Assembly: GCF_017813245.1 (NCBI RefSeq)
Contig: NZ_JAGIQL010000058.1
Coordinates: forward strand, 1-36,769
DNA: 36,769 nucleotides
Source: Streptomyces montanisoli
Lineage (GTDB): Bacteria; Actinomycetota; Actinomycetes; Streptomycetales; Streptomycetaceae
Direction: 5' to 3'
Shown: positions 16,213-23,770 of the stretch, one piece after another
Layout of the letters: the number at the start of each line of letters is the position of its first letter
Numbering within the stretch: position 1 is the first letter of the stretch
Program-made: the position numbers and the translations under genes
Notes under the pieces: model-generated
Databases searched by the model: none
What the model was told of the DNA's origin: nothing
The model's input: only the letters and a program-made list of their open reading frames with translations

Positions 16213-16539
16213 ATGCCGTCCTGGGAAACCCCGCTCGACCAGTTGCCGCCCGTCGGACCCGTGCAGAAAGTGCTGCGCGCCCTCGCGGACCCCGCACGCC
16301 TGGAGATGGTTCGCCGCCTGGCGACTTCGTCCGCCGGTGAAGCCCCCTGCTCGGACCTCTACGAGGGACTCAGCAAGTCCACCGCGACCCACCACTTCAA
16401 GATCCTCGTGGAGGCGGGGATCGTCCACCCGGTCATGGTCGGCTCCTCGCGTGGCCACCGCCTGCGGCGCGCGGCCCTCCAGCAGGCGGCGCCCGGCCTG
16501 CTGGACGCGCTGACGGAGGCGCTGGCCCGCGAGGGCTGA
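16213..16539 (+). CDS. ArsR-family winged-helix regulator
   Basis: A 108-residue ArsR/SmtB-type regulator: VQKVLRALADPARLEMVRRL (about 18-37), then a winged helix with recognition helix LSKSTATHHFKILVEAGIV (about 53-71). No classic metal-binding ELCVCDL motif is present; the single Cys is in EAPCSDLYEG. It probably senses something other than As(III) or Cd(II). GAAGGTG precedes the ATG. It is divergent from the DUF1264 gene and convergent with the DUF308-like gene. GTTC (16183) and GAAC (16196) form a weak inverted pair in its promoter. Confidence 0.9.
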   Translation: MPSWETPLDQLPPVGPVQKVLRALADPARLEMVRRLATSSAGEAPCSDLYEGLSKSTATHHFKILVEAGIVHPVMVGSSRGHRLRRAALQQAAPGLLDALTEALAREG

Positions 16540-16561
16540 GGTCACGCGGCTGAGGTCACGC
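16534..16561. repeat. 14-bp tandem duplication across two convergent gene ends
   Basis: GGCTGAGGTCACGC occurs twice in direct tandem (16534-16547 and 16548-16561). The first copy contains the ArsR stop and the second contains the stop of the minus-strand membrane protein. The unit is an exact duplication. Confidence 0.9.
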
Positions 16562-17173
16562 GTCCTTGCCGGCGCGTCCCGTGCCGCGCCCCGTGCCGCG
16601 TCCAATGCGGAGCGCGGAGACGAGGAAGAAGACGCCGCCGAGGACGGCGTAGCCGGCCAGGCTGCCGAGAGAGGCGTTGTCCTTGCCCGCTTGCGCGAAG
16701 AAGGACGCACCGGCGACGGCGGAGATCGCGCCGCTGACGATCATCGGCCACTGGCCTCCGAGACCGCGCCGGACAGCGCCGACCACCAGCTGGACGAGGC
16801 CCGCCGTGATGGCCCACAGGCCCCACACGCGCAGGACCGACGGGATACCGGACGTGGCGGCGACGACGAGGCCGACGCCGGCGAGAGCGCTGAGCGCGAT
16901 GTTCACGTACAGGGCGCGCGCCTGGCCCTGGGCCGTCCCGGGCGCCCTCGCTGCCCTGGCCGACCGGATGTCGGCGACGGCACACGCCACGTCGAACAGC
17001 GGGTAGAGCACCAGCAGGGTCGCACTCAGCGGGCCCAGCGTGCCGGCGGACGCGAAGAGCAGGATGGCCCACACGGCGGCGAACGCGAAGCGCAGGAGGT
17101 ACAGCTTCCGCAGGGCCGCGGGGGCCGCGTGCGCGGCGGTGGGGGCGGGGCGGGGGTCGGCGAGAGCGTCCAT
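16556..17173 (-). CDS. DUF308/HdeD-like multipass membrane protein
   Basis: A 205-residue protein with about six hydrophobic segments: LLRFAFAAVWAILLFASAG, ATLLVLYPLFDVACAVADI, ALYVNIALSALAGVGLVVA, VWGLWAITAGLVQLVVGAV, WPMIVSGAISAVAGASFF and GYAVLGGVFFLVSALRI. The layout and the WAITAGLVQLVVGA pattern resemble the DUF308/HdeD family; in E. coli HdeD is linked to acid resistance. The ATG at 17173 has GAAAGG upstream. It is divergent from the TetR at 17318, and one arm of the 20-bp inverted repeat lies 40 bases before its start, so TetR control is likely. Confidence 0.85.
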   Translation of the reverse strand: MDALADPRPAPTAAHAAPAALRKLYLLRFAFAAVWAILLFASAGTLGPLSATLLVLYPLFDVACAVADIRSARAARAPGTAQGQARALYVNIALSALAGVGLVVAATSGIPSVLRVWGLWAITAGLVQLVVGAVRRGLGGQWPMIVSGAISAVAGASFFAQAGKDNASLGSLAGYAVLGGVFFLVSALRIGRGTGRGTGRAGKDA

Positions 17174-17212
17174 GGGGTGGCCTTTCGGGTGGTGGATATG
17201 TGGCGTTGATGT

Positions 17213-17295
17213 GAGGGAGAACGTTCGGTCTTCTGTGGCTCGCCGGTATTCAAGAGGGCGTCATGAGTACTTGTCAAGACCGAACGTTCTCCCTC
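17213..17295. promoter_or_regulatory. Perfect 20-bp inverted repeat: paired TetR operators
   Basis: GAGGGAGAACGTTCGGTCTT at 17213-17232 recurs as an exact inverted copy at 17276-17295, with 43 bases between. Each arm contains the palindrome GAACGTTC (17219-17226 and 17282-17289), centred 63 bases apart, six helical turns. One arm lies just upstream of each divergent gene. A TTGACA -35-like box for the minus strand lies at 17272-17277, at the edge of the right arm. Confidence 0.8.
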
Positions 17296-17317
17296 GTGGG
17301 TGCGATAGTCTGGCCCC

Positions 17318-17932
17318 ATGAGTCGGGGCACAGCAGGCGGCAGCACGTCCGAAGCGCGGGCCAGGCTGCTCGGTACGGCGACGAAGATCTTCTATGCGGA
17401 GGGGATCCACTCCGTCGGCGTCGACCGGATCACCGCCGAGGCGCAGGTGACCCGGGCGACGCTGTACCGGCACTTCGCCGGCAAGGAGGAGCTCATCCTC
17501 GCCTACCTGGACCAGGCCGACCTGGGCATCAGGGCGCAGGTCGCCGCCGCGACGGCGAGCGCGGGCTCGGCGGCCGACAGGGTGCGGGCCGTGGGCCGGT
17601 CCATCGCCGACGGGATCCAGTCGCCCGGTTTCCGCGGATGCGCCTTCCTCAACGCGGTGGCCGAGTACCCCGACCCCACCCACCCCGTCCACGAGGCCGT
17701 GCTGGCCCACCGCGAGTGGTTCCTGAGCACCGTCACGGAGCTGCTTGACCAGGCCGGGCACGCGCCCGCCGACGCGGCCGGCCGGCATCTCGTCATGCTG
17801 CGGGACGGGGCGATGGCCGCCGGCTGCCTCTTCGACCCTGCGCTGGTGTCCGAGACCTTCCTGCAGGGCGTCGACGGGCTTCTGCGGACGCCCGCCGGTA
17901 GCGGTGCCGTGCGCGCCGCGCCCGGTTCATGA
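17318..17932 (+). CDS. TetR-family repressor, likely regulator of the divergent membrane protein
   Basis: A 204-residue TetR regulator. ARLLGTATKIFYAEGIHSVG is followed by the helix-turn-helix VDRITAEAQVTRATLYRHFA (about 34-53) and GKEELILAYLDQ. The C-terminal domain contains GCAFLNAVAEYPDPTHPVHE, a motif frequent in TetR proteins of this subgroup. No Shine-Dalgarno sequence precedes the ATG, and GATAGT at 17304-17309 places transcription start very near it, so the mRNA is probably leaderless. The 20-bp repeat arm at 17276-17295 covers the -35 region. The last six bases overlap the end of the convergent TetR gene. Confidence 0.92.
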   Translation: MSRGTAGGSTSEARARLLGTATKIFYAEGIHSVGVDRITAEAQVTRATLYRHFAGKEELILAYLDQADLGIRAQVAAATASAGSAADRVRAVGRSIADGIQSPGFRGCAFLNAVAEYPDPTHPVHEAVLAHREWFLSTVTELLDQAGHAPADAAGRHLVMLRDGAMAAGCLFDPALVSETFLQGVDGLLRTPAGSGAVRAAPGS

Positions 17933-18589
17933 GGACGTCGGCGGACGGGCGCTCCTGTCCGTCCGGTCGCCGCGTACGAGCCGGTGGCCGCGTACGAGCG
18001 GCAGGAAGAGTTCGTCGACGATCGTCCTGATGCGCTCGGGGTCCAGCGGGCCGAGGTCCATCAGCATGTCGTGCCTGACCAGGTCGAACGGCATGGCCAG
18101 CACGGCGGGGTCGATGTGTTCGAGGTCGATCTCGCCCCGGTCGTGGGCCTGTTGATAGATGGTCCGCGTGTGCGGTAGCCCTTGCGCATCCATCACCCGC
18201 TCGCGTGCCTGGGACGGTGTGAGGCCGGTGTCGGCCAGCAGGCCCGAGAAGGCGGCGGCCGCGGCGATGGCGAAGAACCCGGCGAGCGATTCGCTCATGG
18301 CCGTCAGCTGGGCGAGCAGGTCGCCGCGCAGGCTGCCGGTGTCGGGGACGGTGACCGGGTTGGCATTCCTGTGGTGCTCGATCGCGGCGAGCACGAGCTG
18401 GTCCTTGTTGGCCCAGCGCCGGTAGAGCACCGCCTCGCTGGTGCGGGCGCGTGCGGCGATCGAGCCCATCGTCAGGCGCGCGTACCCGGCCTCGACCAGC
18501 TCGTCCCACCCCGCCGTGAGCAGAGCGGCCTCCAGCTCCTTGCCGTGACGCCGGCGGCGGGCGGGCGCGGGGTCCTCGGTAACCACCAC
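17927..18589 (-). CDS. TetR-family repressor, likely regulator of the divergent FAD hydroxylase
   Basis: A 220-residue TetR regulator: ELEAALLTAGWDELVEAGYARL, then the helix-turn-helix MGSIAARARTSEAVLYRRWAN at about 41-61. The C-terminal domain (AMPFDLVRHDMLMDLGPLDP, IVDELFLPLVRG) belongs to the TetR_C type found with exporters and hydroxylases. The start is GTG 18589 or the adjacent GTG 18586. A TATCGT -10-like box lies only three bases upstream, which fits a leaderless transcript. Divergent from the hydroxylase at 18695 with two matching palindromes between them. Confidence 0.9.
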   Translation of the reverse strand: MVVTEDPAPARRRRHGKELEAALLTAGWDELVEAGYARLTMGSIAARARTSEAVLYRRWANKDQLVLAAIEHHRNANPVTVPDTGSLRGDLLAQLTAMSESLAGFFAIAAAAAFSGLLADTGLTPSQARERVMDAQGLPHTRTIYQQAHDRGEIDLEHIDPAVLAMPFDLVRHDMLMDLGPLDPERIRTIVDELFLPLVRGHRLVRGDRTDRSARPPTSS

Positions 18590-18597
18590 GCCACGAT

Positions 18598-18657
18598 AGA
18601 AAGGTTTGCCTTTCTTAGCAAACCGTGCCTACTCTGATGAGAAAGGGATTCCTTTCT
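18598..18657. promoter_or_regulatory. Twin TetR operators and hydroxylase promoter
   Basis: AGAAAGG-4-CCTTTCT occurs twice with perfect 7-base arms: 18598-18615 (centre TTTG) and 18640-18657 (centre GATT). Centres are 42 bases apart, four helical turns. A promoter TTGCCT (18606-18611), 18 bases, TACTCT (18630-18635) fits between them: site 1 covers its -35 and site 2 its start point. Confidence 0.75.
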
Positions 18658-18694
18658 TGCGTTGACGGGTCGGCGAGCTGACGAGGTGATCGAG

Positions 18695-20308
18695 ATGGCT
18701 GAGACAATCGGGACGACGACCGCGGTGCTGATCGTCGGTGCCGGGCCGACCGGTCTGACGCTGGCCTGCGAACTCGCCCGCCGCGGCGTCCCGTTCCGCC
18801 TGATCGAGGCGTCCGACGGCCCGCAGCCCGGCTCGCGCGGCAAGGGCATCCAGCCGCGCACCCTGGAGCTGCTCGACGATCTCGGCATCGCCGACCGCGT
18901 CATCGCGCACGGCCTGATGGCGATGCCGATGCGGTCGACCGCCCCCGACGGCCGGGTCACGCTGGGCGGCGGCGAGCCCGAGTCCCTGCGTGACCGCCCC
19001 GACATCCCGTACACGACGAGCCTGATCACGCCTGAATGGCGCATCGAGGAAGCCCTCAGGCTGCGGTTGGCCGAGCTCGGCGGCGAGGTCGAGTTCGGCA
19101 CGTCGCTCACCGGGTTCGGCCAGTCGGACGACGGTGTCTCCGCCGTGGTCGTCAAGGGCGGCGAGACCGAGACGGTCACCGCCGGCCGGCTGGTCGGCTG
19201 CGACGGCGGCCACAGCGTCGTACGCAAGGAGGCCGGCATCGCGTTCGAGGGCGAGACGCGGGAGGAGGTGCGGATGATCGTCGCCGACGTGGCGCTCGAC
19301 GGCCTCGACCGCGACGCCTGGCACATGTGGCGCCACGCGGACGGCCTCGTCAGCCTCTGTCCGCTGCCCTCGACCGATCTCTTCCAGTACCAGGCTCTCA
19401 TCGCGCCGGGACAGGACCCCGAGCTCAGCCTCGCGAACATGCAGACGATCCTCGATCGACGCAGCGGACGCAGCGGACGCAGCGGACGCACCGGCATCCG
19501 TCTCCACGAGCCGGAGTGGTCGTCGCTGTGGCGCGCCAACATCCGCCTGGTCGACCGCTACCGGGAGGGCCGCGTGTTCCTCGCGGGCGATGCGGCGCAC
19601 ATCCACTCGCCCGCGGGCGGCCAGGGGATGAACACCGGCATGCAGGACGCGCACAACCTCGGCTGGAAGCTCGCGGCCGTCGAGATGGGCGCCCCGCGTG
19701 CGCTGCTCGACACCTACGAGGCCGAGCGGCGCCCGGTCGCAGCCGGCGTGCTCGCGCTCTCGAACGAGCGCCTCCGGCAGACGCTCGAACAGAACGGCAT
19801 GTCCGTCCAGCGCGACACCAGCACGACACAGCTCGGCGTGGGCTACCGCGGCTCCGCACTCGCACGCGACGACCGGGGCGGCCGCGACGACCGCGACGAC
19901 CGCGACGACCGCGACGAGACGTGCTTGCTCCGCGCCGGCGACCGCGCCCCCGACGCGACCGGGCTGACGACGGCGGAAGGCGGGCGCCGGCTGTTCGATC
20001 TGACGCGCGGCGGGCGCTTCACGCTGCTGGACTTCGGCGCGACGGACGCGACGGACGCGACGAGCGCGGCCAGCGAGACAAGCCCCCTGGCCGCCGTCGC
20101 GCCCCCTCCGTCAGGCCTCAGGACGCTCCGCGTCGGCGGGCAGCCGACCGGGCCCGACGACGTCGCCGACACCGCGGGCCACCTCGCCGCCGCCTACGGC
20201 GCGGGCGAGCGCACGCTCGTGCTGATCCGCCCCGACGGCCATGTCGGCCTGATCTCCGACGCCGGTGACGTCTCGGCCGTGCGGGAGTGGCTCACCGCCG
20301 TCGGTTGA
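18695..20308 (+). CDS. FAD-dependent aromatic hydroxylase (class A monooxygenase, PheA/TfdB-like)
   Basis: A 537-residue flavoprotein monooxygenase that should use NAD(P)H and O2 to hydroxylate an aromatic or polyketide substrate. The FAD dinucleotide motif is GAGPTG at 15-20. The DG motif is GCDGGHS (D170 G171). The GD motif FLAGDAAHIHSPAGGQGMN has D299. The C-terminal region (from about 411, LLRAGDRAPD, to LVLIRPDGHVGLISD) is the thioredoxin-like domain of the phenol hydroxylase group. GAGGTG precedes the ATG at 18695; GTG 18686 is an alternative. Three separate 9-bp tandem arrays encode RSGRSGRSGR, RDDRDDRDDRD and ATDATDATS, unusual for such an enzyme and probably in surface loops. It is divergent from its likely TetR repressor, with no adjacent biosynthetic genes. 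Confidence 0.93.
   Translation: MAETIGTTTAVLIVGAGPTGLTLACELARRGVPFRLIEASDGPQPGSRGKGIQPRTLELLDDLGIADRVIAHGLMAMPMRSTAPDGRVTLGGGEPESLRDRPDIPYTTSLITPEWRIEEALRLRLAELGGEVEFGTSLTGFGQSDDGVSAVVVKGGETETVTAGRLVGCDGGHSVVRKEAGIAFEGETREEVRMIVADVALDGLDRDAWHMWRHADGLVSLCPLPSTDLFQYQALIAPGQDPELSLANMQTILDRRSGRSGRSGRTGIRLHEPEWSSLWRANIRLVDRYREGRVFLAGDAAHIHSPAGGQGMNTGMQDAHNLGWKLAAVEMGAPRALLDTYEAERRPVAAGVLALSNERLRQTLEQNGMSVQRDTSTTQLGVGYRGSALARDDRGGRDDRDDRDDRDETCLLRAGDRAPDATGLTTAEGGRRLFDLTRGGRFTLLDFGATDATDATSAASETSPLAAVAPPPSGLRTLRVGGQPTGPDDVADTAGHLAAAYGAGERTLVLIRPDGHVGLISDAGDVSAVREWLTAVG
19458..19493 (+). repeat. 9-bp tandem array (about 4 units) in the hydroxylase gene
   Basis: The unit GACGCAGCG is repeated from 19458; the fourth copy has one change. 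It adds Arg-Ser-Gly triplets without shifting the frame. Confidence 0.9.
19883..19918 (+). repeat. 9-bp tandem array (4 units) encoding Arg-Asp-Asp
   Basis: The unit CGCGACGAC is repeated four times, the last ending GAG. It encodes a highly charged Arg-Asp-Asp run at about residues 397-408, between the FAD domain and the thioredoxin-like domain. Confidence 0.9.
20039..20065 (+). repeat. 9-bp tandem array (3 units) encoding Ala-Thr-Asp
   Basis: The unit GCGACGGAC occurs twice exactly, with a third degenerate copy. It lies inside the C-terminal thioredoxin-like domain. Confidence 0.85.
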
Positions 20309-20316
20309 GCCGGCGT

Positions 20317-21177
20317 TCAGCGGCCCTCCACCTCGTCGACGTCCAGCCCGCGGTCGATGCCGTGCGGGATCACGTTCTGCCCGGGCTCGGGGCGCAGCCG
20401 CTCGCCGTCGAGCCGGACCTCGACCTTGTCCGCCTCGAACGACACCAGGTCGCTGACCCTGTCGACCTCGCGGTACGCGTCGCGGTACGACCACGCGGCA
20501 CGGCGCGCGTCGCCGATGTCGTAGTAGTCGCACAGGCCCTTGTAGGGGCAGAACGTCCGGCCCTCGACCGGGAGCAGCCGTGCCTCGTCGACGTCGCCGC
20601 GCGGGACGTACCAGCGCGGCGCGAACCCCGACTCGAAGAGCACGACGGGGTGCTCGGAGCGGGCGATGACGGCGTCACCGAGGCGGACCTCCAGGGTCCT
20701 CGACGTGTCGCGGATGTCGATGCGGTGGTACGGGTCGGCGGCGTGTCCCAGGACCCGCTCGTCCTCCTCGTAGAAGGCGTCCATCGCCCGCCACGCGAAG
20801 GCGATGCGCCCCTCGAACTCTGCGGCATGGGCGGGCGGCGCGGCGAACTCCCAGGCGGCGCGCTCGGCGGTGCGGTCGCCCGCGCGTACGGCGTACCAGG
20901 AGGTCTCGCCGAGGTCCTTGTGGTGGGTGACCTTGCCGCTCGGGACCAGGGCCTGGTCGACGACGTCCGCGCGGGGGAAGTAGGCGACGGGGTAGCGGCT
21001 CGGCTCGTGGAGCAGCAGCACGTCCTCGCTGTCGGCGATCCACACCCCGTGGAACCTCACGCGCATCCTGCGGCGCAGCCGCTCCGCGTAGAGGAGCCGT
21101 TCGGGGAGTGGGTCGGCGGTGAGGAAGTGCCCGATCGCGCCGGCGGAGAGTGGGCCTTGCTGCCAGGACAGTCCCAT
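20317..21177 (-). CDS. Protein with two DUF427 domains
   Basis: A 286-residue protein made of two DUF427 repeats. The first (about 38-120) contains VRFHGVWIADSEDVLLLHEP, RYPVAYFPRADV and THHKDLGETSWY. The second (about 160-255) contains VRLGDAVIARSEHPVVLFES, RWYVPRGDV and CPYKGLCDYYDI. The pattern of strand, (R)YYxPRxDV and (C/T)xxKG matches the family, whose function is unknown. The ATG at 21177 has GAAGGAA upstream. It is divergent from the MOSC fusion gene across an inverted repeat. Confidence 0.9.
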   Translation of the reverse strand: MGLSWQQGPLSAGAIGHFLTADPLPERLLYAERLRRRMRVRFHGVWIADSEDVLLLHEPSRYPVAYFPRADVVDQALVPSGKVTHHKDLGETSWYAVRAGDRTAERAAWEFAAPPAHAAEFEGRIAFAWRAMDAFYEEDERVLGHAADPYHRIDIRDTSRTLEVRLGDAVIARSEHPVVLFESGFAPRWYVPRGDVDEARLLPVEGRTFCPYKGLCDYYDIGDARRAAWSYRDAYREVDRVSDLVSFEADKVEVRLDGERLRPEPGQNVIPHGIDRGLDVDEVEGR

Positions 21178-21262
21178 GGCGGGTTCCTTCTGGACGGAGA
21201 GGCCGTGGTCGCGACCCCTGGGTCGAGCTGTATCGGTCCTTGCACCCAGTGGAACACGCTCG

Positions 21263-21296
21263 CTATAACCAGTCAAATGGTATTAGCCGGTTAGAG
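21263..21296. promoter_or_regulatory. Inverted repeat in the DUF427 / MOSC divergent promoter
   Basis: CTATAACC (21263-21270) and GGTTAGAG (21289-21296) are inverted with one mismatch in eight, around an AT-rich 18-base spacer. The patch is clearly lower in GC than its surroundings. No regulator gene is adjacent. Confidence 0.45.
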
Positions 21297-21383
21297 TGAG
21301 CGCGTGGTCCGTGCGGCCGGGGCGAATTAGGATCGGGATCGGTGCACGGGCCGATACCCGGCCACCCCCGCAGGAGGTCCGCA

Positions 21384-23225
21384 ATGGCGACGCTGCTGTC
21401 GGTCAACGTGGGGAAGCCCCGTGATGTCCCCTGGAAGGGGAAGACCGTCCACACCGGAGCGTGGAAGTCCGCCGTGGAGGGCCCCCGCATGGTCCGGCGG
21501 CTGAACGTCGACGGTGACGGCCAGGGCGACCTGGCGGGGCACGGTGGGGAGATCAGGGCCGTCCTCGTCTACCAACTCCAGTCGTACCGGTACTGGCGTG
21601 AGCAACTCGGCCGGGACGACCTGGACTTCGGGATCTTCGGCGAGAACTTCACCGTGGACGGCCTGCCCGACGACGAGGTGTGCGTCGGCGACCGCTACCG
21701 CGTGGGCGAAGCGGAGTTCGAGGTCACCCAGCCGCGCGTGACCTGCTACCGCGTCGGCATGCGCCTGGGCGAACCCACCATGGCGTCGCTCCTCGTCGCC
21801 CACCACCGCCCCGGTTTCTATCTGCGCGTGATCACCGAGGGGCGCGTCCGGGCGGGTGACGAGATCACCCTGACCCGCAGGGGCCCGGAGGAACTCACCG
21901 TCGCGGACGCCGACGCGCTGCTCTACCTGCCCCGCCGCGACCCCGAGAAGCTGCGCCAGGCGCTGAACATCCCGGCGCTCAGCCCCGGGTGGCAGCAGTC
22001 CTTCCGCGAACTCGCCGCGGCCCGGCAGCCCGAGGCCGAACCGGGGTGGCCGGAAGCCGGCGCCGGGACGCGGCAGCCCAAGAAAGAGCCGGCGTGGCCG
22101 GGCTTCAGGGCGATGCGCGTCACCCGCATCGTCCGGGAGACCGCCACCGTCTCGTCGCTCTACCTCGACACTCTCGACGGAGCGCCCGTGCCGGACGCCC
22201 GCCCGGGCCAGTACCTCTCCGTGCGCCTCACCGCGGATGCGAAAGCCTCCGGAGCCCCCGCGGTCCCCGGGACCGCTGAAGCCCCGCATGCCCCTGCGGC
22301 CCCCGCCGTGCGCAGCTACTCGCTCTCCTCCGTGCCCACGGACTCCACCTACCGCATCAGCGTCAAGCACGAGCCGCACGGCAAGGTCAGCGGCTTCATC
22401 CACGCCGCGCTGCGCCCCGGGGGCCTGCTGGACGTGGCCAGTGCGCGCGGGACGTTCGTGCTCCAGGGCGGCGACCGCCCGATCGTCCTCGTGTCCGCGG
22501 GCATCGGCGCCACCCCCGTGCTCGCCATGCTGCACCGGCTCGCCGCCACGAAGGACCCGCGGCCCGTGTGGTGGATCCACACCGCCCACGACCGCGCACA
22601 GCACGCCTTCGCCGACGAGGCGCACGCCCTCCTTGAGCGGCTGCCGACCGCCCAGGAGCACATCTTCTACACCTCCGACGCTCCGCGCCCCGGCGAACTC
22701 CACGTCACCCAGGGGCGTCCCACTGCCCGAGCGCTCGCGGACATGGGCGTCCCCGCCGACGCCGACGCGTACCTCTGCGGGCCGTCCGCCTTCATGGACG
22801 CCCTCTCCGGCTTCCTGCGCGAGCGCGGCCTGCCGCCCGAGCGGATCCACACCGAGCAGTTCAGCGCCCTGCCGGCGATCAACCCCGGCGTCACAGGAGG
22901 CACCGGCGTCACAGGGGTCGCCGGGCAAGCGGCGGTCCGTCCGCATCAGCCGCCCGGCGCCCCGGGCACGGGCCCCCTCGTCACCTTCGCGCGCAGCGGC
23001 GTCACCACGCCCTGGTCGGCCGGCCACGCGTCCCTCCTCGACCTCGCCGAGGCGTGCGACGTCCCCACCCGCTGGTCCTGCCGCACGGGCGTGTGCCACA
23101 CATGCGTCACCCACCTCGTGGACGGCGACGTCACGTACACGACGGAGCCGCTCGAACCTCCGGAGCCCGGCACCGTCCTCGTCTGCTGCAGCGCGCCCGC
23201 CGGCGAGGTCGTCCTCGACCTTTAG
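21384..23225 (+). CDS. MOSC domain - flavin reductase - [2Fe-2S] ferredoxin fusion protein
   Basis: A 613-residue soluble electron-transfer fusion. Residues 1-175 are a YiiM-type MOSC domain, with GHGGEIRAVLVYQLQSYRYW, FGIFGENFTVDGL and QPRVTCYRVGMRLG; the conserved Cys is C121. Residues about 240-500 are a ferredoxin-NAD(P)H reductase module: RSYSLSS binds FAD or FMN, GIGATPVLAML is the nucleotide-binding loop, and YLCGPSAFMDAL the C-terminal signature. Residues 530-613 are a plant-type ferredoxin with C566, C571, C574 and C601 as likely cluster ligands. The order reductase then ferredoxin is that of phthalate dioxygenase reductase. MOSC proteins handle the molybdenum cofactor, and E. coli YiiM acts on N-hydroxylated bases, so reduction of an N-hydroxylated substrate is plausible but inferred. 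AGGAGG precedes the ATG. Confidence 0.93.
   Translation: MATLLSVNVGKPRDVPWKGKTVHTGAWKSAVEGPRMVRRLNVDGDGQGDLAGHGGEIRAVLVYQLQSYRYWREQLGRDDLDFGIFGENFTVDGLPDDEVCVGDRYRVGEAEFEVTQPRVTCYRVGMRLGEPTMASLLVAHHRPGFYLRVITEGRVRAGDEITLTRRGPEELTVADADALLYLPRRDPEKLRQALNIPALSPGWQQSFRELAAARQPEAEPGWPEAGAGTRQPKKEPAWPGFRAMRVTRIVRETATVSSLYLDTLDGAPVPDARPGQYLSVRLTADAKASGAPAVPGTAEAPHAPAAPAVRSYSLSSVPTDSTYRISVKHEPHGKVSGFIHAALRPGGLLDVASARGTFVLQGGDRPIVLVSAGIGATPVLAMLHRLAATKDPRPVWWIHTAHDRAQHAFADEAHALLERLPTAQEHIFYTSDAPRPGELHVTQGRPTARALADMGVPADADAYLCGPSAFMDALSGFLRERGLPPERIHTEQFSALPAINPGVTGGTGVTGVAGQAAVRPHQPPGAPGTGPLVTFARSGVTTPWSAGHASLLDLAEACDVPTRWSCRTGVCHTCVTHLVDGDVTYTTEPLEPPEPGTVLVCCSAPAGEVVLDL
22885..22915 (+). repeat. 18-bp period direct repeat in reductase-ferredoxin linker
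   Basis: CCGGCGTCACAGG occurs at 22885-22897 and 22903-22915. It encodes the GVTGGTGVTG linker between the reductase and ferredoxin modules. Confidence 0.8.
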
Positions 23226-23265
23226 CAGGCCCCGGCCGCCCGCTCAGGGCCGTGGCCAGGGCCTG
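23226..23265. terminator. Stem-loop between convergent MOSC fusion and MarR genes
   Basis: CAGGCCCCGGCC (23226-23237) and GGCCAGGGCCTG (23254-23265) pair at 11 of 12 positions. The structure begins directly after the MOSC fusion stop and covers the MarR stop, fitting a bidirectional terminator. Confidence 0.6.
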
Positions 23266-23693
23266 CCGCCGAGGCGTTCGATGTCGGTGTTGAAGCGCCG
23301 CAGGTACGAGGCGAACGCGCTGATGTCCTCGTCCGACCAGTCCGTCATGACCCGGTCAAGGCCCTCGACGGTGCGTTCGCGCTCCTCGTCCAGCATCCGG
23401 GCGCCCGCGTCCGTGATGCGGAACTTGCGGGCCATGCCGCCGCCGGGGTCGGGGATGCGCTCGACGAGCCCGGCGTTCATGGCCGCGGCGGTCTGCCGGT
23501 TGAGGGTCGAGGTGTCGAGGCCGAAGGCGTCGCTCAGCTCGCCGATCGACATCGGTCCCTGCACGCGGATGCGGCTGAGCAGGATGTAGGCGCTGCGCTC
23601 CAGGGAGCTGTCCTTGCGGTTCCTGTGGTGCACGAGGGTGTGCCGTCCGAGCAGCATCTGCTCGTACTCGACCTCGTACGTGGGTTTGACCAT
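23244..23693 (-). CDS. MarR-family winged-helix regulator
   Basis: A 149-residue MarR-type regulator: SAYILLSRIRVQGPMSIGEL, the recognition helix DTSTLNRQTAAAMNAGLVERI at about 60-80, then the wing GGGMARKFRITDAGARML. GGGAGGCG lies upstream of the ATG at 23693. It is divergent from an MFS exporter at 23863, the usual arrangement in which a MarR protein represses the exporter until a phenolic or drug ligand binds. A 17-base near-palindrome and evenly spaced CATG repeats lie in the shared promoter. Confidence 0.92.
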   Translation of the reverse strand: MVKPTYEVEYEQMLLGRHTLVHHRNRKDSSLERSAYILLSRIRVQGPMSIGELSDAFGLDTSTLNRQTAAAMNAGLVERIPDPGGGMARKFRITDAGARMLDEERERTVEGLDRVMTDWSDEDISAFASYLRRFNTDIERLGGRPWPRP

Positions 23694-23770
23694 GCGCTCG
23701 GCGCCTCCCGTCTGTCGCTCGGGCCCTGCCGGCGCGTCCCTCGGCGCGGCCCGCGTCCATCCTACCCAGC

